From positions 1 through 5,218 of the forward strand of contig JACCZL010000930.1 in NCBI GenBank assembly GCA_013695975.1: DNA of 5,218 bases, read 5' to 3'. How positions within the stretch are numbered: the first letter of the stretch is position 1; every line of letters starts with the position of its first letter. Below the pieces are notes generated by a model. It searched no databases. It was not told the DNA's origin and saw nothing but the letters and a program-made list of their open reading frames with translations. The translations under genes and the position numbers were made by a program. The DNA comes from Chloroflexota bacterium (GTDB lineage Bacteria > Chloroflexota > UBA6077 > JACCZL01). Positions 1 to 5,218 of this stretch are shown here, piece after piece.

Positions 1-29
1 GCCCGCGGGGGCGCCGCGACGGCCGACGT

Positions 30-1337
30 TCACCGCTTGCCGAACGAGCTGTTGATCCAGTCCAGGGTCTTGGTGCCGGGCGGCGGATTCACCTGATCGG
101 CCGGGAAGACCGCGGTACGCTCTAGCAGCGGGAAGCCGAACCGTGGATCGGGCCGGCCGCCGGTGATCCCGTATACCGACTGCTGGTGGGTGTCGTGGTT
201 CGCCTTGGTGCTGATCGTGCCGGTCGGCGTCTCGTAGGTCAGGTCGGTGAAGGCCTCGGAGACTTGCTCCTGGGTCGGCCAGCGGTCGCCGTTGGCCTTC
301 ATCGCCTTCTCGTATCCCGCCTTGAGCCCGGTGATCGCCTGGACCATCCGATAGGCCGGGTAGACCGGAATCTCGTTGTGGGCCGCGCTGTAGTCGGCGA
401 TGAATTTTTTGTTCAGCGCATTCTGCTCGGGATCCGGGATGTACATGTACTGGCCGCGACCGCTCATCGCGATGCCGGGCGGCACGTCCTTGCCGAGCGT
501 GAGCAGCCCGGTCTCACCGGTGGTCATGACGACCAGGGTCTCGGTGAAGAGGTTGCGGGCCTGGGCCTGCTTGATGAAGCTGTCCATGTGACCACCCCAC
601 AGGCTGGTGTGGATGATGTCTGCCTTGGCGGCTTGCAGCTTGGACAGCTCGGCCGAGTACTCGCCAACGAACGCCTTCGGCCAGAGCTCTTCCTTGACCT
701 GCACGTCCGGCTTCAGCTTGAGCAGGGCGGTACGGAACAGCTCCCAGGAATCGCGGCCCCAGGCGTAGTCGTCGTTGATGGCCGCCACGGTCTTGAGGTC
801 CGGCTTGGCCTGGATGGCGTAGAGGGCAGCGCCGACGCTGTCGGTGACGCCATGGGCGGCGGTGCGGATCACGTACTTGAAATTGTTCTCCTCGAACAAC
901 CGGTAGGTCCCGCAGATGTGGATCAGGGTCAGCTTCTTGAGCTCCTCAGCCACCGGCCCGACCGCCAGACAGTTGGCGCTCGAGGTGTAGCCCATCACCA
1001 CGTCGACTTTTTCGTCGAGCACCAGGCGGCGGTAGTTCGTCACCACCTGGTCGACCGTGCCGGCCTCATCGACCATCTGGTAGCTAACCTTCACGCCGCC
1101 GATCCCGCCGGCGGCGTTGATCTGGTCAAACGTCAGCTTGCCGGCGTTAAGGGCGGTTGCGCCGAACTTGGCCGCCCCGCCCGACTGGAAGTCGACCATC
1201 GCCACCTTGAGCTCGGCCGGCTTCTGGGCGGCCCCGCCCCCGCTGCCCGCGGGCGCCTGGGGCGCGCAGGCCGCCGCCAGCAATCCTATCGTCAGCACCA
1301 GGCTCATCAGCCTGGGCAGCCGCGCTGTTCTCGCCAT
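30..1337 (-). CDS. ABC transporter substrate-binding lipoprotein, branched-chain amino acid / amide type (Peripla_BP_6)
   Basis: Probable extracytoplasmic ligand-binding component of a LivJ-type ABC importer; the family binds branched-chain amino acids, amides, urea and related small molecules. The 435-residue product begins with a basic stretch, a hydrophobic core (about residues 10-23) and a lipobox-like LAAAC with Cys24 as the expected lipidation site, then a Gly/Ala/Pro-rich linker to about residue 40. The first binding lobe starts at about residue 42 (LKVAMVDFQSGG) and continues with the family's INAAGGIGG segment (about 73-81). Cys123 and Cys142 could form a disulfide. The length is normal for the family. 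I chose the ATG at 1337 because AGGAGG lies four bases upstream and a promoter lies just before that. An in-frame ATG 60 bases further upstream would put this promoter inside the gene. No permease or ATPase gene is in the window; they would be expected past the left edge. The ligand cannot be read from the sequence. Confidence 0.93.
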   Translation of the reverse strand: MARTARLPRLMSLVLTIGLLAAACAPQAPAGSGGGAAQKPAELKVAMVDFQSGGAAKFGATALNAGKLTFDQINAAGGIGGVKVSYQMVDEAGTVDQVVTNYRRLVLDEKVDVVMGYTSSANCLAVGPVAEELKKLTLIHICGTYRLFEENNFKYVIRTAAHGVTDSVGAALYAIQAKPDLKTVAAINDDYAWGRDSWELFRTALLKLKPDVQVKEELWPKAFVGEYSAELSKLQAAKADIIHTSLWGGHMDSFIKQAQARNLFTETLVVMTTGETGLLTLGKDVPPGIAMSGRGQYMYIPDPEQNALNKKFIADYSAAHNEIPVYPAYRMVQAITGLKAGYEKAMKANGDRWPTQEQVSEAFTDLTYETPTGTISTKANHDTHQQSVYGITGGRPDPRFGFPLLERTAVFPADQVNPPPGTKTLDWINSSFGKR

Positions 1338-1341
1338 GATG

Positions 1342-1347
1342 CCTCCT
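1342..1347 (-). promoter_or_regulatory. Ribosome binding site (AGGAGG) for the substrate-binding protein
   Basis: On the minus strand a perfect AGGAGG sits four bases before the ATG at 1337. It decides the start in favour of the form with a clean lipoprotein signal peptide rather than the in-frame ATG at 1397. Confidence 0.85.
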
Positions 1348-1368
1348 GTCCACTCCTGAGGTTGGCCC

Positions 1369-1397
1369 ATTGTACGCTGCATGACGTTGGCGAGCAA
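1369..1397 (-). promoter_or_regulatory. Predicted sigma-70-type promoter of the substrate-binding protein gene
   Basis: On the minus strand TTGCTC (1397-1392) and TACAAT (1374-1369) are separated by exactly 17 bases. The -10 box matches five of six consensus positions and the -35 box keeps the conserved TTG. Transcription would start near 1362, giving a leader of about 25 bases that contains the AGGAGG. This implies the importer gene can be transcribed separately from the hydrolase upstream, although readthrough across the 88-base gap is also possible because I see no terminator in it. Confidence 0.6.
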
Positions 1398-1425
1398 GCG
1401 ATCTTTCGTCGAAACCGACAGGTCG

Positions 1426-2079
1426 CTACCGGCCGGCCTCGAGGGGGACCGGCCGCCACGCCTCGACGACGTCGACGAACCGCGCGATCAGACCGAAATG
1501 GTCGCCGATATTATCGAGCGTGGCGGCGTGCTTGGCCGGGGAGTAGGCGGCGGTGCAATCGTCGACCAGAACCACATAGTAGTCACGCATGTAGGCGTCG
1601 CGGGCCGTGGATTCGACGCAGACGTTCGTCGCCACGCCGGTCACGACCAGGGTCTTGATCCCTCGCGAGCGAAGGATCAAGTCGAGCTCGGTGTCCACGA
1701 AGCCGCTGTAGCGGCGCTCGGCGACGAGCGGCTCGCCCGAGGCAGGCTCAACTCGATAGAACTCGCCGCCCCAGGATCCGACCTGGCAGATCATCTCGGT
1801 TCCGGGTCGCGCGCGTCGACGCTGCTCGTGCGCCACCTCGGATGTTGTGTACTCGGTGTTGAGGAGCTGCAGCCAGACGACCGCTGCGCCGGCCCCCCGA
1901 GCGGCATCCACGAGCAGCATCAGGCGGGGGACCATCTCCTGGATCGCCGTCGGGTCAGCGCCGAGCCTGGCGAGAGCCCCGTCGGCGTGGCAGAAGTCGT
2001 TCTGGACGTCGACGACCAGCACAGCGGTCGTCTTCGGGTCGATCCGCTCGGCGAGCGGCAGGCCGCCACGCTCATCCAT
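1426..2079 (-). CDS. Isochorismatase-superfamily cysteine hydrolase, RutB-like, with Glu in place of the catalytic Lys
   Basis: Cytosolic alpha/beta hydrolase of the isochorismatase-like superfamily, 217 residues. Relatives hydrolyse amides such as ureidoacrylate (RutB), biuret, N-carbamoylsarcosine or nicotinamide through an Asp-Lys-Cys triad. The first catalytic residue is Asp24 in VVDVQNDF, and the nucleophile is Cys154 in TGVATNVCVEST. The segment RYSGF..T.LD.ILRSRGI (123-141) closely resembles what I recall of Escherichia coli RutB, so a ureido or carbamoyl substrate is a reasonable inference. The residue expected to be the catalytic lysine is Glu121 (codon GAG at 1717-1719), exactly 33 residues before the cysteine, the spacing I recall for RutB Lys133 and Cys166. 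The enzyme may be inactive, altered or binding-only. The ATG at 2079 has AAGGA eight bases upstream and an extended -10 promoter. No other rut genes are visible, so I give no symbol. Confidence 0.92.
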   Translation of the reverse strand: MDERGGLPLAERIDPKTTAVLVVDVQNDFCHADGALARLGADPTAIQEMVPRLMLLVDAARGAGAAVVWLQLLNTEYTTSEVAHEQRRRARPGTEMICQVGSWGGEFYRVEPASGEPLVAERRYSGFVDTELDLILRSRGIKTLVVTGVATNVCVESTARDAYMRDYYVVLVDDCTAAYSPAKHAATLDNIGDHFGLIARFVDVVEAWRPVPLEAGR

Positions 2080-2087
2080 CGGTTTGG

Positions 2088-2092
2088 TCCTT
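2088..2092 (-). promoter_or_regulatory. Ribosome binding site (AAGGA) for the RutB-like hydrolase
   Basis: On the minus strand GGAAAGGACC places AAGGA eight bases before the ATG at 2079, which is normal spacing and supports that start. Confidence 0.7.
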
Positions 2093-2107
2093 TCCGACGA
2101 CGGGTCG

Positions 2108-2116
2108 ATTAGACCA
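2108..2116 (-). promoter_or_regulatory. Predicted extended -10 promoter of the RutB-like hydrolase gene
   Basis: On the minus strand TGG (2116-2114) directly precedes TCTAAT (2113-2108), which is the TGn extension plus a -10 box matching five of six consensus positions. The -35 position (about 2136-2131, CACCGG) is poor, as is common for extended -10 promoters, and it falls inside the left 10-bp inverted repeat. Transcription would start near 2101, leaving a leader of about 22 bases. Confidence 0.5.
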
Positions 2117-2152
2117 CATCTTGGCGCCGTCCGGTGTGCCGCGGAATTGTGA

Positions 2153-2167
2153 GCTACTCGGAGTAGC
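2153..2167. repeat. 15-bp perfect dyad overlapping the foot of the large hairpin
   Basis: GCTACTC and GAGTAGC are arranged around a single central G at 2160. The right arm shares bases 2164-2167 with the left arm of the 22-bp hairpin, so in RNA the two structures compete. The tight spacing suits a protein-binding DNA dyad better than an RNA hairpin. It lies about 37 bases upstream of the hydrolase promoter's -10 element. Confidence 0.5.
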
Positions 2168-2210
2168 CCTCACCCAGCCTCTCCCTCTGGGAGAGGCTGG
2201 GTGAGGGCTA
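2164..2210. repeat. Perfect 22-bp stem hairpin between the operon and the hydrolase gene; possible terminator or repeated palindrome
   Basis: Bases 2164-2185 pair without mismatch with 2189-2210 around a three-base loop (2186-2188), giving a very stable GC-rich stem. It begins 31 bases after the methyltransferase stop in the direction of transcription. No T-run follows on either strand, so it is not a classical intrinsic terminator. It could still stall polymerase or protect the 3' end of the upstream message. The CCCTCACCC...CCTCTCCC arms resemble a type of intergenic palindrome that I recall as recurring in many GC-rich bacterial genomes, so a REP-like repeat is the main alternative. Confidence 0.85.
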
Positions 2211-2240
2211 GAGATCGCCACAGAACTGAGGCACACCGGC

Positions 2241-2972
2241 TCACAGCTTGCGCGCCCGCACCATCAGGTGGTAGCCCCAGCGGCCGGCTGGGAGGGTGTC
2301 CTCGAGCAGGTAGGCGGTGAAGTAAACCCAGCGAAGGACGCGATAGGCGGCGTCCGATCGGAGCAGGCCGCGACAGAGCAGCAGCAGGAGGAGGTTGATC
2401 GGCTCGGCGAGGCCGAGGCCGGTGCGGGCGACGCGGTCTATGCGGAAGTGACTGCCGAAATGGGTGCGAAGCTGCGCGATGGTGTAGTGGCGGTGGCAGG
2501 GGTGTCCCTGTTCGGTGGCGTCTAGCGGGAGCAGGCGGGGGAGCCGCTCTCGAAGGGCGGCGTAGAGATTGAGGGAGTCGGCGCCGGCCAGCGGTCCGCG
2601 ATAGGGTACGCTCAGGATAAGCGTCCCATGCGGCGCGAGCACCCTCCAGACCTCCGCGAGGGCGGGCGCCTCGCTCGGCAGATGCTCGAGCACGTCCAGC
2701 AGGAGCACGACGTCGAAGGCGCCGTCCCGAAACGGGAGCGCCGCCGCGCCGCCGCGCACGATGGGGAGTCCGCGACTGTCGCGGCGAGCCCGGGCGACGT
2801 AGGCGGCGTCAGGCTCCAGCCCGACGACGAAGCGGTTTCGCCCGGGCTCGGCGCCACGGCGCTGCTGGGCGCGTTCGACCCGCCTGGTAGTAAACCCGAA
2901 CGCCGCGCCGTCGTCGAGGATCCGACGCGCATCGGCAGGCAGCCAGGCGATCGCGCGCGTCCAACGTGCCAT
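2241..2972 (-). CDS. Class I SAM-dependent methyltransferase (Methyltransf_11-like)
   Basis: Predicted methyltransferase of 243 residues with a Rossmann-like fold; the methyl acceptor is unknown. The SAM-binding motif I is ILDDGAAFGFTT (18-29), with the acidic residue after the second strand at Glu53 (VGLEPD). Then come LPFRDGAFDVVLLLDVLEHL (79-98) and WRVLAPHGTLILSVP (109-123). The central Gly of the usual GxGxG in motif I is Ala24. The C-terminal part has a hydrophobic Leu-rich run (LLLLLLCRGLL) that may contact the membrane or a lipid substrate. I chose the ATG at 2972 because it shares one base with the stop of the upstream glycosyltransferase (TGATG on the minus strand), the sign of coupled translation, and because the fold begins about 15 residues later. 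There is no ribosome binding site close to it. A longer reading from 3167 adds an Arg/Pro-rich stretch that is only the glycosyltransferase gene in another frame. Context suggests the substrate is the product of that glycosyltransferase or a related lipid. Confidence 0.88.
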   Translation of the reverse strand: MARWTRAIAWLPADARRILDDGAAFGFTTRRVERAQQRRGAEPGRNRFVVGLEPDAAYVARARRDSRGLPIVRGGAAALPFRDGAFDVVLLLDVLEHLPSEAPALAEVWRVLAPHGTLILSVPYRGPLAGADSLNLYAALRERLPRLLPLDATEQGHPCHRHYTIAQLRTHFGSHFRIDRVARTGLGLAEPINLLLLLLCRGLLRSDAAYRVLRWVYFTAYLLEDTLPAGRWGYHLMVRARKL

Positions 2973-4120
2973 CAGGCTCGGTAACGACGACCTTTCCAGG
3001 TGACACGCAGGCCGAGCAGGCTCCGCACGCCGGCATCCAGGGCGATGCCCTGGAAGACGGCGTAAGCGAGCGGCTGGAGGAGGCTGAACACCGGATGGAC
3101 GCCAAACCAGCGGAGCCAGGGCAGGTAGCCGCCGATGCCGACGAGCCAGGCGGCGGCGGCCGGCCACCAGGGCGCTCGGCCGCCAGCGGCCCGAATGAGC
3201 CAGAACAGGGGCAATCCCGCTGAGGCCGTCGAAGCCGCCACCAGGGCCCCGTGGGGAGGGTACGCGCGGAGATAGCCGGCCATGTACTTGCGAAAGCCGG
3301 TCTGGATCGCACCGAGCGAGCGGTACATCCGCACCTTGATTAGCGCCTCGGCGCGATACAGGCGGACTCGGCCGCCCGCCCGTCGGACGAGGCGGGCGAG
3401 CTCGACATCCTCGCCGAGGCTCGCTCGGACCGCGCCGTGTCCACCGACCCGGTCGTACCAGGTCCGACGGACCAGCAGGTACTGGCCATTCGCGATCGCC
3501 GATGGGGCACCGTCGTCATTGGCCCACTCCGCGGCTGCGGCCGCGAAGTAGTGGGCATAGGCGAACGGCAGGACGAGCCGCTCCCAGAGGCTTCGGCACT
3601 CCTGTCCGGTGAGCAGGCTGAGCAGGTCGGCGCCATCGGCCGTCGCTCGGCTCAGGGCCGCCCCGAGCGACTCCGGGGCATGCCAGGTGTCTGCGTCGGT
3701 GAAGAGGAGCCACTCCCCACTCGACGCCTCGGCCCCGAGGCGGCAGGCCCAATTCTTCCCGCTCCAGCCCGGCGGCGGCTCGGTCGACGCGAGGACCCGC
3801 ATCCCGAAGCCGGCCGCGATGCTGGCGGTCTGGTCACGTGAGCGATCGTCGACGACCAGGACCTCGGACGGTGGTGGCTCCAGACAGAGGAGGGATGGCA
3901 GGAGTCGCATCAGGTTTTCAGCCTCGTCGCGGGCCGGCACGACGATTGAGACCGTCGCCAAGAGCGCCCGAGCTGGATCGGCGGTGAGCTGAGGCCAGCG
4001 GCGGTAGGCTGCCCAGGACCGCCAGGAAAAGGCCGCCATAGCCAGAAGCGCTACGGCATCCCATGGACGGAGGGGCGATTCACGCACCGACCCGGGCGCC
4101 CGCCCGCGAATCCGGCTCAT
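2972..4120 (-). CDS. Membrane-anchored family 2 glycosyltransferase (HpnB/CrtQ-like)
   Basis: GT-A-fold, probably inverting glycosyltransferase of 382 residues with its catalytic domain facing the cytosol. An N-terminal hydrophobic segment (about 20-38) is followed by the nucleotide-sugar start VSIVVPARDEAEN (57-69), LVVDDRSRDQT (88-98), the PPPGWSGKNWA segment (115-125), the metal-binding DAD (142-144), and GED with the likely catalytic acidic pair at 237-238. QTGFRKYM (273-280) stands in the place of the Q..RW motif. About three hydrophobic segments follow (roughly 291-309, 318-336, 344-362), and the end reads VTWKGRRYR. The GWSGK and WKGR signatures are ones I associate with the hopanoid HpnB-like and carotenoid CrtQ-like branches, so a lipid or terpenoid acceptor is plausible but unproven. 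The ATG at 4120 follows the molybdoenzyme stop by 22 bases. No clear Shine-Dalgarno sequence precedes it, so the start is less certain. A longer version from 4261 would overlap the upstream gene by 119 bases with low-complexity Arg-rich sequence and is unlikely. Confidence 0.88.
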   Translation of the reverse strand: MSRIRGRAPGSVRESPLRPWDAVALLAMAAFSWRSWAAYRRWPQLTADPARALLATVSIVVPARDEAENLMRLLPSLLCLEPPPSEVLVVDDRSRDQTASIAAGFGMRVLASTEPPPGWSGKNWACRLGAEASSGEWLLFTDADTWHAPESLGAALSRATADGADLLSLLTGQECRSLWERLVLPFAYAHYFAAAAAEWANDDGAPSAIANGQYLLVRRTWYDRVGGHGAVRASLGEDVELARLVRRAGGRVRLYRAEALIKVRMYRSLGAIQTGFRKYMAGYLRAYPPHGALVAASTASAGLPLFWLIRAAGGRAPWWPAAAAWLVGIGGYLPWLRWFGVHPVFSLLQPLAYAVFQGIALDAGVRSLLGLRVTWKGRRYRA

Positions 4121-4142
4121 GCTGACGAGCGTTGCACGGATC

Positions 4143-5218
4143 TCAGCTTCGCAGCGAGAGTCCGTGGAGACCAGTGGCGCCGTTCGGAAACTGGCCACGC
4201 GGCGTCTCGTCCTGAGCCGCGCCACGGCCGTCGATCGCGCGGGCCTCGACGCGGGACCCATGCTCGGAGGTGAGGGCCAGTGGGGCCCGCCACTGAACCC
4301 ACATCACCTCGGACAAGGGCGGGGTGTGCAGCTCGGCTGGCTGCCAGGGCCCAGCGTCGACGCGAACCTGAACGGCGCTGATGCCGCGGACCCCGGCGAA
4401 GGCCACGCCGGCCGCCACGGCGCCGACCGGCTCGGGGCGAACCACGTCCACTCTGGCCGTGGTGTGGATGTCGGCGGCGGTCCAGGCCCGCTCTTCCCAG
4501 TGGCCGGGCTTTGGCCGGTCGAGGACTTCGATCCTGGTCAGCCACTTGACGCTGCGGAAGCCGTACAGTCCCGCGGCCACCAGCCTGGCAGGAAAGCCGT
4601 GGACGGGCTCGAGCCACTGGCCGTTCATGCCATACGCGACGAGGATGCGCGGGTCCAGGGCGCGCGCGAGGGAGAGCTGCTCGCGATGGCCGTCTGGCCC
4701 CTCGAAGCTAATCCAGGCGGCGTCGGCGAGCGGCTCGGCTCGCTCGAGCAGCCGGGCCAGCGGGACTCCAGAGAACAGCGCCGCGCTCCAGAGTGGACCG
4801 CCGACCGGATTGCTGACGCACTCCATCGTGATGTAGTGGTCCGCCCGCGGCAGCGCGACGAGATCGTCGAGCGTCAGGCTGAGGACGCGCCGCACACGGC
4901 CGGCGACGCTGACGCTCCAGGCCGTCTCGTCGACGACAGGGTCGGCGACGTTCTTGCTCATCCGATAAAAGAGCGGCAGCGGCGTGACCTCGGGAGTCAG
5001 GCCGGCAAGCTCGAAGCCGGGCGCTCTGGCCGGCGGCGGCTCGAACGGGAAGAGTGGCGGTCGCACCGTCCGTCCGACGACCCGCGCCCGCACTTCAGCA
5101 GCGCCGAGAGGCAGAATGCTCGCGAGCGCGATCGCGCCGGCGTTGCGAGCCGCTTCGATCAGGAAACGGCGCCGACCCGTAGGGGCGCACGGCGTGCGCC
5201 CTTCGGTACGAGTGGCCC
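4143..5218 (-). CDS. Tat-exported molybdopterin-dependent oxidoreductase, sulfite oxidase family (5' end outside window)
   Basis: Molybdenum-cofactor enzyme of the sulfite oxidase/MsrP superfamily, predicted to be exported folded. At least 357 residues lie in the window; the open frame runs through the right edge with no ATG, GTG or TTG before 5093, so the start lies outside. The N-terminal part contains the twin-arginine motif RRRFLIEAA (Arg codons at 5166-5174) and a hydrophobic stretch NAGAIALASILPLGAAEVRA. The cofactor domain has the molybdenum-ligand cysteine in MECVSNPVGG (codon 4818-4820), then GVPLARLLERA, GMNGQWLEPVHGFPARL and GLYGFRSVKWLTRIEV. The C-terminal part (EPVGAVAAGVAFAGV... 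to the end) resembles the Mo-co dimerisation Ig-like domain, including ARAIDGRGAAQDE and a terminal GATGLHGLSL. A GTG at 5091-5093 could be mistaken for the start but would remove the signal peptide. Electron acceptor and substrate are unknown. No heme domain is seen. It heads the operon with the glycosyltransferase and methyltransferase. Confidence 0.9.
   Translation of the reverse strand, partial: ATRTEGRTPCAPTGRRRFLIEAARNAGAIALASILPLGAAEVRARVVGRTVRPPLFPFEPPPARAPGFELAGLTPEVTPLPLFYRMSKNVADPVVDETAWSVSVAGRVRRVLSLTLDDLVALPRADHYITMECVSNPVGGPLWSAALFSGVPLARLLERAEPLADAAWISFEGPDGHREQLSLARALDPRILVAYGMNGQWLEPVHGFPARLVAAGLYGFRSVKWLTRIEVLDRPKPGHWEERAWTAADIHTTARVDVVRPEPVGAVAAGVAFAGVRGISAVQVRVDAGPWQPAELHTPPLSEVMWVQWRAPLALTSEHGSRVEARAIDGRGAAQDETPRGQFPNGATGLHGLSLRS
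5183..5201. repeat. 8-bp perfect stem with 3-base loop near the 5' end of the molybdoenzyme gene
   Basis: GGGCGCAC (5183-5190) and GTGCGCCC (5194-5201) pair perfectly around GGC. It lies in the open frame just before the twin-arginine codons, where the product would read roughly EGRTPCAPT. The AGGGGCGCACGGCGTGCGCCC arrangement resembles short intergenic palindromes that I recall as being frequent in some GC-rich genomes, so it may be a repeat at, or inserted into, the start of the gene. Confidence 0.55.

Larger units (their letters stand above)
2131..2239. repeat. 109-bp segment bounded by 10-bp perfect inverted repeats
   Basis: CCGGTGTGCC at 2131-2140 is the exact reverse complement of GGCACACCGG at 2230-2239. 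The pair brackets the large hairpin and the small dyad, and the right copy ends one base outside the methyltransferase stop codon. The arrangement looks like a very small non-autonomous mobile element, or like a long-range stem in the transcript. No target-site duplication is visible and there is no coding capacity, so the mobile reading is inference only. Confidence 0.45.

Noticed and set aside
4..18. Short stem CGCGG/CCGCG just past the end of the substrate-binding protein gene
   Set aside because: Five base pairs in very GC-rich sequence with no T-run is expected by chance and is not convincing as a terminator.
1338..1397. In-frame ATG at 1397 as the start of the substrate-binding protein
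   Set aside because: It would place about 20 polar residues before the signal peptide and put the predicted promoter inside the gene. The ATG at 1337 has AGGAGG directly upstream.
186..1658. A long 490-codon open frame on the plus strand
   Set aside because: It lies antisense to the substrate-binding protein and the hydrolase and reads through both and the gap between them. Its product is Arg/Gly/Val-rich with no recognisable domain. Long antisense frames are expected at this GC content.
1426..2079. Assigning the hydrolase to the pyrimidine-degradation (Rut) pathway as rutB
   Set aside because: No rutA, C, D, E or F gene is visible and the catalytic lysine is replaced, so similarity alone does not justify the symbol or the reaction.
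1381..2112. A 243-codon plus-strand open frame opposite the hydrolase
   Set aside because: The minus strand encodes a clearly conserved hydrolase with intact family motifs and its own ribosome binding site. The plus-strand product has no family features.
2973..3167. N-terminal extension of the methyltransferase to 3167
   Set aside because: The extra 65 residues are Arg/Pro-rich and lie wholly within the glycosyltransferase gene. The overlapping TGATG start is far better placed.
4121..4261. N-terminal extension of the glycosyltransferase to 4261
   Set aside because: It would overlap the conserved C-terminal domain of the molybdoenzyme and adds low-complexity Arg/Ala sequence without a family counterpart.
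1..5218. tRNA, rRNA, CRISPR, phage or toxin-antitoxin features
   Set aside because: Apart from the 161-base gap at 2080-2240 and the 88-base gap at 1338-1425, nearly all sequence is occupied by the five genes. I saw no repeat-spacer pattern, cloverleaf or small gene pair.

Overview
This is a GC-rich bacterial window with every recognisable gene on the minus strand, so transcription runs from high to low coordinates. The lipoprotein-type solute-binding protein, the Tat-dependent molybdoenzyme, the GC-rich codon use and the GC-rich intergenic hairpins would suit Chloroflexota or a similar GC-rich soil or environmental lineage. No phylogenetic marker gene is present, so this placement is only a guess.

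Right part (2241-5218): an apparent three-gene operon. The first gene is an exported sulfite-oxidase-family molybdopterin oxidoreductase whose start lies beyond the right edge. Its in-window N-terminus carries a twin-arginine (Tat) signal. Twenty-two bases after its stop comes a membrane-anchored family 2 glycosyltransferase of the HpnB/CrtQ-like type. That gene's stop shares one base with the start of a class I SAM-dependent methyltransferase (TGATG). The glycosyltransferase-methyltransferase pair suggests modification of a membrane lipid, carotenoid or polyprenyl-linked sugar. The role of the molybdoenzyme in the same unit is not obvious.

Middle (2080-2240): a 161-base gap. It holds a perfect 22-bp hairpin, a smaller dyad that overlaps the hairpin's foot, a pair of 10-bp inverted repeats that bracket both, and a good extended -10 promoter with a ribosome binding site for the next gene. 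The gap probably insulates the operon above from the genes below and may be a small repetitive element.

Left part (30-2079): a RutB-like isochorismatase-superfamily hydrolase, then, after 88 bases containing a well-formed sigma-70-type promoter and a strong Shine-Dalgarno sequence, a LivJ-type (Peripla_BP_6) lipoprotein substrate-binding protein of an ABC importer. The permease and ATPase genes would be expected beyond the left edge. The pairing suggests uptake and hydrolysis of an amide- or urea-like compound. However, the hydrolase has glutamate where RutB has its catalytic lysine, so its activity is in question. I saw no RNA genes, CRISPR arrays, transposase genes or prophage genes.
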